From the NCBI RefSeq assembly GCF_001667075.1, contig NZ_LZIL01000080.1, positions 1 to 64,000 on the forward strand: a DNA stretch of 64,000 nt, read 5' to 3'. Of the stretch, positions 60,203 to 64,000 are shown one piece after another. This stretch comes from Mycobacterium sp. 852014-52450_SCH5900713. Its GTDB lineage: Bacteria; Actinomycetota; Actinomycetes; Mycobacteriales; Mycobacteriaceae. Every line of letters starts with the position of its first letter. The stretch's first letter is position 1. The translations under genes and the position numbers were made by a program. The notes below the pieces were generated by a model that searched no databases, was not told the origin of the DNA, and worked only from the letters and a program-made list of their open reading frames with translations.

Positions 60203-61176
60203 ACACGGTGCACGTCAACATCGGCCTGGCGCGTTACTCCGACTGGGCTTTCACCTCGGCCGTGGTGGCGCTCGTCATCGCGTTGTTGCTGTTGGCCTTC
60301 GAGCTGGCCTATGCCGGCGGCCGCCGCGTCGACAGGCGCGAGCGGGTCTTGGCCGGTGCGGTTTCCTCCGACAGCTTCACCCCAGGCATCGTGGAGGAGG
60401 CCCCCGGCCGGCCGTTGGACGAACGGGTGGGGCGGGCCGGGCTGGCCGTCGTCTACCTCGGCATCGGCCTGCTGCTGGCCTGCATCGTGCTGCGCGGCCT
60501 GGCCACCCTGCGGCCGCCGTGGGGCAACATGTACGAGTTCATCAACCTGACCTGCATGTGCGGCCTGCTCGCCGGGGCCTTGGTCCTGCGCCGCCCGCAG
60601 TACCGCCCGCTGTGGGTTTTCCTGCTGGTTCCGGTGCTGATCCTGCTCACGGTGTCCGGCCGCTGGCTCTACACCAACGCCGCGCCGGTGATGCCCGCGC
60701 TGCAGTCCTATTGGCTGCCCATCCACGTGTCGGTGGTCAGTCTGGGCTCCGGGGTGTTCATGGTCGCCGGCATCGCCAGCATCCTGTTCCTGTTGCGTAC
60801 GTCTCGGCTGGGCGAACCCGGGGCCGAGGGCGCCCTCGCCCGGATCGTCCAGCGGTTTCCCGACGCGCAGACCCTGGACCGCGTCGCCTACCGGACCACG
60901 ATCTTCGCCTTCCCGGTGTTCGGCTTCGGGGTCATCTTCGGGGCGATCTGGGCGGAGGAGGCCTGGGGCCGGTACTGGGGCTGGGACCCCAAGGAGACGG
61001 TGTCCTTCGTCGCGTGGGTGATTTACGCCTCGTACCTGCATGCCAGGTCGACCGCGGGCTGGCGAGACAGGAAGGCGGCCTGGATCAACGTCGCCGGGTT
61101 CGTGGCCATGGTCTTCAATCTGTTCTTCGTTAACCTGGTGACCGTGGGCCTGCATTCGTATGCGGGCGTGGGGTGA
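60199..61176 (+). CDS. ccsA: CcsA/ResC cytochrome c haem lyase subunit
   Basis: CcsA is the haem-handling subunit of System II. The 325-aa protein has eight helices and the haem-binding tryptophan-rich motif EEAWGRYWGWDPKETVSFVA with conserved His in PIHVSVVSLGSG and NLVTVGLHSYAG. It corresponds to Rv0529. The ATG at 60199 overlaps the resB stop. It ends the cytochrome c operon; the MinD-like gene starts 42 bases later. Confidence 0.94.
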   Translation: MNTVHVNIGLARYSDWAFTSAVVALVIALLLLAFELAYAGGRRVDRRERVLAGAVSSDSFTPGIVEEAPGRPLDERVGRAGLAVVYLGIGLLLACIVLRGLATLRPPWGNMYEFINLTCMCGLLAGALVLRRPQYRPLWVFLLVPVLILLTVSGRWLYTNAAPVMPALQSYWLPIHVSVVSLGSGVFMVAGIASILFLLRTSRLGEPGAEGALARIVQRFPDAQTLDRVAYRTTIFAFPVFGFGVIFGAIWAEEAWGRYWGWDPKETVSFVAWVIYASYLHARSTAGWRDRKAAWINVAGFVAMVFNLFFVNLVTVGLHSYAGVG

Positions 61177-61218
61177 CCGCAGCGACCGACCCGAGTAACA
61201 CAACAAGGGGGAGTGCAC

Positions 61219-62514
61219 GTGTCCGACCATCCAACGGGCGTCGGGACGCCCGATCAACCGACGACGCAATTGCCTCCGCAGGAGTTGTCCGCCTTGCCAT
61301 CGCCGGAAAACACTGACGACTCGCTTGCCGACGGCGGCGAAGCGCCGACTCGCGCCTTCGCCGGATTCCGCACCGAGCGGCGGGTCCCCGGACCCGAGCG
61401 GCGCGAGGCGGCGCCGCCCACCACGCCCAGGCCCGCGGGGATGCCGCCGTGGGACGCCACCCCGGTGACCGGCATCCCGCGGGTCGACCCGACCGCGTAC
61501 GGCGCCTACTACACCGGCCCGGTCGCGACGCCGCCCCCGCAAGCCCCGGCGCGCCCGGAATCGCTGCCGCACACGCCGTACCCGGAGCTGTCCACCGGCA
61601 TGCTGCTGCGGCCGGTGAAGCCACCGCCCTCCGAGGGCTGGCGCAGGCTGCTCTACGAACTGTCCGGCCACCTGGTCAACCTCGGGGAGGGCCCCCGGGC
61701 CGCCCGGTACAACAACCTGGTGGCGCAGGTGAACCGGCCGTTGCGCGGGTGCTACCGGATCGCGCTCGTGTCGCTCAAGGGCGGCGTCGGCAAGACGACC
61801 ATCGCCGCGACCATGGGTGCGACGTTCGCCTCCATCCGCGGTGACCGGGTGGTGGCGGTCGACGCCAACCCGGACCGCGGCACCCTGAGCCAGAAGATCC
61901 CGCTGGAGACGGCGGCGACGGTGCGCCAGCTGCTGCACGACGCCGGCAGCATCGAGCGCTACAGCGATGTCCGCCGCTACACCTCGAAAGGCCCGAGCGG
62001 GCTGGAGGTGCTGGCGTCGGAGACCGACCCGGCCATCTCGGAGGCGTTCGGCGCCGACGACTACACCCGGGTCCTCGACGTCCTGGAGCGGTTCTACGGC
62101 TTGGTGCTCACCGACTGCGGCCCGGGACTGCTGCATTCGGTGATGTCCTCGGTACTGGAGAAGGCCGACGTTCTCGTGGTGGTCAGCTCGGGATCCATCG
62201 ACGGGGCCCGCAGCGCGTCGGCGACGCTGGACTGGTTGGACGCGCACGGCCACGAGGAGATGGTCCGCAACTCGGTCGCGGTCATCAACGGGGTGCGGTC
62301 GCGAACGGGCAAGGTCGACATGAACAAGGTGGTCGACCACTTCTCCCGCCGGTGCCGCGCGGTCCAGATCGTGCCGTTCGACCCGCACCTCGAGGAGGGC
62401 GCCGAAATCGAGTTGGACCGGCTCAAGCGGTCGACCCGCGAGGCGCTTACCGAGCTGGCGGCCATTGTCGCCGACGGGTTCCCGGGCGACCAGCGCAATC
62501 CCGGAGTCGCGTAG
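61219..62514 (+). CDS. MinD/ParA-like ATPase with Pro-rich N-terminus (Rv0530-like)
   Basis: This 431-aa protein has a disordered Pro/Ala-rich N-terminal half (about 1-150) and a deviant Walker A motif SLKGGVGKTTIAATMGATFA beginning near residue 185, then VVAVDANPDRGTLSQKIPL and LVLTDCGPGLLHSVMSSV. The layout matches the EspI/MinD-type ATPases near ESX loci, but the gene is here next to cytochrome c genes. The GTG at 61219 is used behind aaggggg; a GTG at 61213 is in frame. Confidence 0.9.
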   Translation: MSDHPTGVGTPDQPTTQLPPQELSALPSPENTDDSLADGGEAPTRAFAGFRTERRVPGPERREAAPPTTPRPAGMPPWDATPVTGIPRVDPTAYGAYYTGPVATPPPQAPARPESLPHTPYPELSTGMLLRPVKPPPSEGWRRLLYELSGHLVNLGEGPRAARYNNLVAQVNRPLRGCYRIALVSLKGGVGKTTIAATMGATFASIRGDRVVAVDANPDRGTLSQKIPLETAATVRQLLHDAGSIERYSDVRRYTSKGPSGLEVLASETDPAISEAFGADDYTRVLDVLERFYGLVLTDCGPGLLHSVMSSVLEKADVLVVVSSGSIDGARSASATLDWLDAHGHEEMVRNSVAVINGVRSRTGKVDMNKVVDHFSRRCRAVQIVPFDPHLEEGAEIELDRLKRSTREALTELAAIVADGFPGDQRNPGVA

Positions 62515-62522
62515 AGCCAGCC

Positions 62523-62684
62523 TTACCGGGGGTTGTTGTCCCCGTGCCCTAACCGCCGTAAGAAGTCCGGATCGTCGTCGGGCCCGATAACGCGCGTCTT
62601 CGCCCGATTGGTTTGTGACCGAGCCGTCCGCCAGCCAACGTAGATCAGCGTCCCCAACATCAGGACGAGCAGCAGGTAGAGCAC
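62523..62684 (-). CDS. small membrane protein (Rv0530A-like), 53 aa
   Basis: On the minus strand a GTG at 62684 behind ggaggtgttga opens a 53-codon frame that reads VLYLLLVLMLGTLIYVGWRT, then ARSQTNRAKTRVIGPDDDPD and FLRRLGHGDNNPR before a TAA. It has one N-terminal membrane helix and a charged C-terminus. It lies at the position of Rv0530A, convergent with the MinD-like gene. No function is known. Confidence 0.85.
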   Translation of the reverse strand: MLYLLLVLMLGTLIYVGWRTARSQTNRAKTRVIGPDDDPDFLRRLGHGDNNPR

Positions 62685-62730
62685 TCAACACCTCCGTTGA
62701 CGAATATACCCGCGTCGTAGGCTCTCCCCT

Positions 62731-63090
62731 GTGTCAGAAGGAGCGAGCGACAACAGCGCCGGCGACCGCGTGGACGAGGGCGGGCCGCAACGCGCCGGCC
62801 GTCGGGCGGTCGTCGACGTTCTGCTCTACGCGGGGGCGCGGCTGCTGCTGGCGGTGGCGCTTGCCGCGGCGATCTACGGGGTGGCGCGCCTGATGGGTGT
62901 CACCCAGTTTCCGATCGCGGTCGCCGCGTTGTTCGCTCTCATCATCGCCATGCCGCTGGGCATTTGGCTGTTCGGCCCGCTGCGCCGGCGCGCTACCGCG
63001 TCGCTGGCGATCGCCGGCGAGCGCCGGCGCCAGGAGCGCGAGCAATTGCGGGCGCGGTTGCAGGGTGAGGCGCCGACCGACGACGCGTGA
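62731..63090 (+). CDS. DUF4229 family membrane protein (Rv0531-like)
   Basis: The 119-aa protein has two membrane helices (LLYAGARLLLAVALAAAIYGVAR; PIAVAALFALIIAMPLGIWLF) and a C-terminal charged helix (RRQEREQLRARLQ). It fits DUF4229. The start is a GTG at 62731. It ends 6 bases from fabH, convergent. PE_PGRS6, which lies between these genes in M. tuberculosis, is missing. Confidence 0.9.
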   Translation: MSEGASDNSAGDRVDEGGPQRAGRRAVVDVLLYAGARLLLAVALAAAIYGVARLMGVTQFPIAVAALFALIIAMPLGIWLFGPLRRRATASLAIAGERRRQEREQLRARLQGEAPTDDA

Positions 63091-63096
63091 GACGGG

Positions 63097-64000
63097 TCAG
63101 AAGTTGGGCATCCGGACGACCTGCGCGGCGTAACTGAGGCCCGCGCCGTAACCGATCAGCAGCGCGAGGTCGCCCGGCTTGGCCGCCCCGGTTGCCAGCA
63201 GTTCGGCCATCGCGAGGGGGATGGAAGCCGCCGACGTGTTGCCGGTGTGCTCGATGTCGTTGGCGACGATGGCGTCCGGCCGCAACTCGAGGCCCTTGGC
63301 CAGGACCTCGTTGATGCGGCTGTTGGCCTGGTGCGGCACGAACACGTCGATCTCGTCGGGCCGCACGCCCGCCGCATCCATCGCCTGCCGGCCGACCTTG
63401 CCCATCTCGAATGCCGCCCACCGGAACACCGCGCTGCCCTCGAGCCGCAGGAAGGGGCGCGGGCCCGTCGGGCTGTCCATGTAGTCGATCCAGTCAATGT
63501 CCTGGCGTATCGCCAGGGCCTGCTCGCCGTCACTGCCCCAGACGGTCGGCCCGATGCCCTGATCGGGTGTCTCGCCGACCACCACTCCGGCCGCGCCGTC
63601 GGCGAAGATGAAGCAGTTGGTGCGGTCTTGCATGTCCACGGTGGGGGACAGCTTCTCCGAGCCGAGGACGAGCACCTTGGCGGCGGTCCCGCCGCGGATC
63701 ATGTCGGCCGCGACGCCGAGCGCGTAGCCGAAGCCGGCGCACCCCGCCGAGACGTCGAACGCGGGCACACCCGTGGCGCCCAGCGCCGCGGCGACGGCCG
63801 GGGCGCAGGCCGGGGTCTGCAGAAAATGCGTGCTGGTCGCGACGATCACGCAGTCGATGTCCGACGGTGTCAGCCCCGCGTTCGCGATCGCTTGCCGCCC
63901 GGCCTCGGTGGCCATCGACGCGGCGGATTCGTCGCGGGCGGCGAACCGGCGGGTCTTGATCCCGGTGCGGGAGTAGATCCACTCGTCGGAAGATTCGATG
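63097..64000 (-). CDS. fabH: beta-ketoacyl-ACP synthase III FabH, N-terminus beyond window
   Basis: FabH condenses long-chain acyl-CoA with malonyl-ACP, linking FAS-I to FAS-II in mycolic acid synthesis. The visible part covers about 300 residues. The catalytic Cys is in DVSAGCAGFGYALG, the His in FVPHQANSRINEVL and the Asn in NDIEHTGNTSAAS. The frame continues to the right edge as ESSDEWIYSRTGIKTRRFA, which is the usual start region of FabH, so only some 30 residues are missing. It matches Rv0533c. Confidence 0.95.
   Translation of the reverse strand, partial: IESSDEWIYSRTGIKTRRFAARDESAASMATEAGRQAIANAGLTPSDIDCVIVATSTHFLQTPACAPAVAAALGATGVPAFDVSAGCAGFGYALGVAADMIRGGTAAKVLVLGSEKLSPTVDMQDRTNCFIFADGAAGVVVGETPDQGIGPTVWGSDGEQALAIRQDIDWIDYMDSPTGPRPFLRLEGSAVFRWAAFEMGKVGRQAMDAAGVRPDEIDVFVPHQANSRINEVLAKGLELRPDAIVANDIEHTGNTSAASIPLAMAELLATGAAKPGDLALLIGYGAGLSYAAQVVRMPNF

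Overview
The window is high-G+C actinobacterial DNA and is clearly from a slow-growing Mycobacterium. Its backbone follows the M. tuberculosis gene order from Rv0480c to Rv0533c (fabH), with mycobacterium-specific genes in place: mshA, senX3-regX3, lprQ, cmaA2, hadD, a PPE gene and WXG100 genes. Gene content and the accessory insertions make a member of, or relative of, the M. avium complex most likely. That placement is an inference from remembered gene order, not from a search.

Layout. 1-6039: nitrilase-like amidohydrolase, DUF2505 protein, murB, the lipoprotein L,D-transpeptidase lprQ, a short-chain dehydrogenase and a ROK regulator. 6099-10849: mshA, a YbjN-like protein, gpm1 and the phosphate-sensing pair senX3-regX3. 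10850-16865: an accessory segment of lower G+C with a small Cys-rich ORF, an mmpS-mmpL pair, a PPE gene and a detached PPE-SVP tail. 16703-21390: a three-gene GMC oxidoreductase operon, divergent from a FadR-like regulator, then Rv0495c. 21506-29001: ppx-like gene, proC, a BldC-like regulator, ribosomal protein bS22, a galE-like gene and an acyltransferase. 29061-31464: the mycolic acid genes cmaA2 and hadD, and serB1. 31465-33755: a second accessory segment where M. tuberculosis has mmpS2-mmpL2. It carries esxF-like and esxE-like WXG100 genes, the N-terminal part only of a CpnT-type toxin, and a low-G+C SseB-like gene. 33815-42866: glutaredoxin-like protein, the tetrapyrrole genes hemA-hemC-hemD-hemB, and membrane, STAS, acyltransferase and SGNH genes. 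42868-55098: a more variable stretch with a cyclase/ATPase/LuxR regulator, an acyltransferase remnant, an esterase, ssuD with a transporter, a methyltransferase, gabP, MarR, a stand-alone PrimPol and a deazaflavin-type protein. 55272-64000: hemL, the cytochrome c maturation operon (phosphatase, thioredoxin-like lipoprotein, ccdA, resB, ccsA), a MinD-like ATPase, small membrane proteins and the C-terminal part of fabH.

Working together: hemA/C/D/B/L supply 5-aminolevulinate and its conversion toward uroporphyrinogen III, and the resB-ccsA-ccdA operon attaches haem to cytochrome c. cmaA2 and hadD act on mycolic acids. murB and lprQ act on peptidoglycan.

The most notable observations are: (1) a CpnT-like secretion/toxin locus reduced to its secreted N-terminal domain next to a low-G+C putative partner gene; (2) three separate places (Rv0487-gpm1, senX3-regX3, hemD-hemB) where repeat-containing micro-ORFs start and/or stop by overlapping the neighbouring genes, forming translational relays; (3) a split PPE-SVP gene; (4) a hidden N-terminal remnant of an acyltransferase-3 gene. 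I saw no rRNA or tRNA genes, CRISPR array or insertion sequence.
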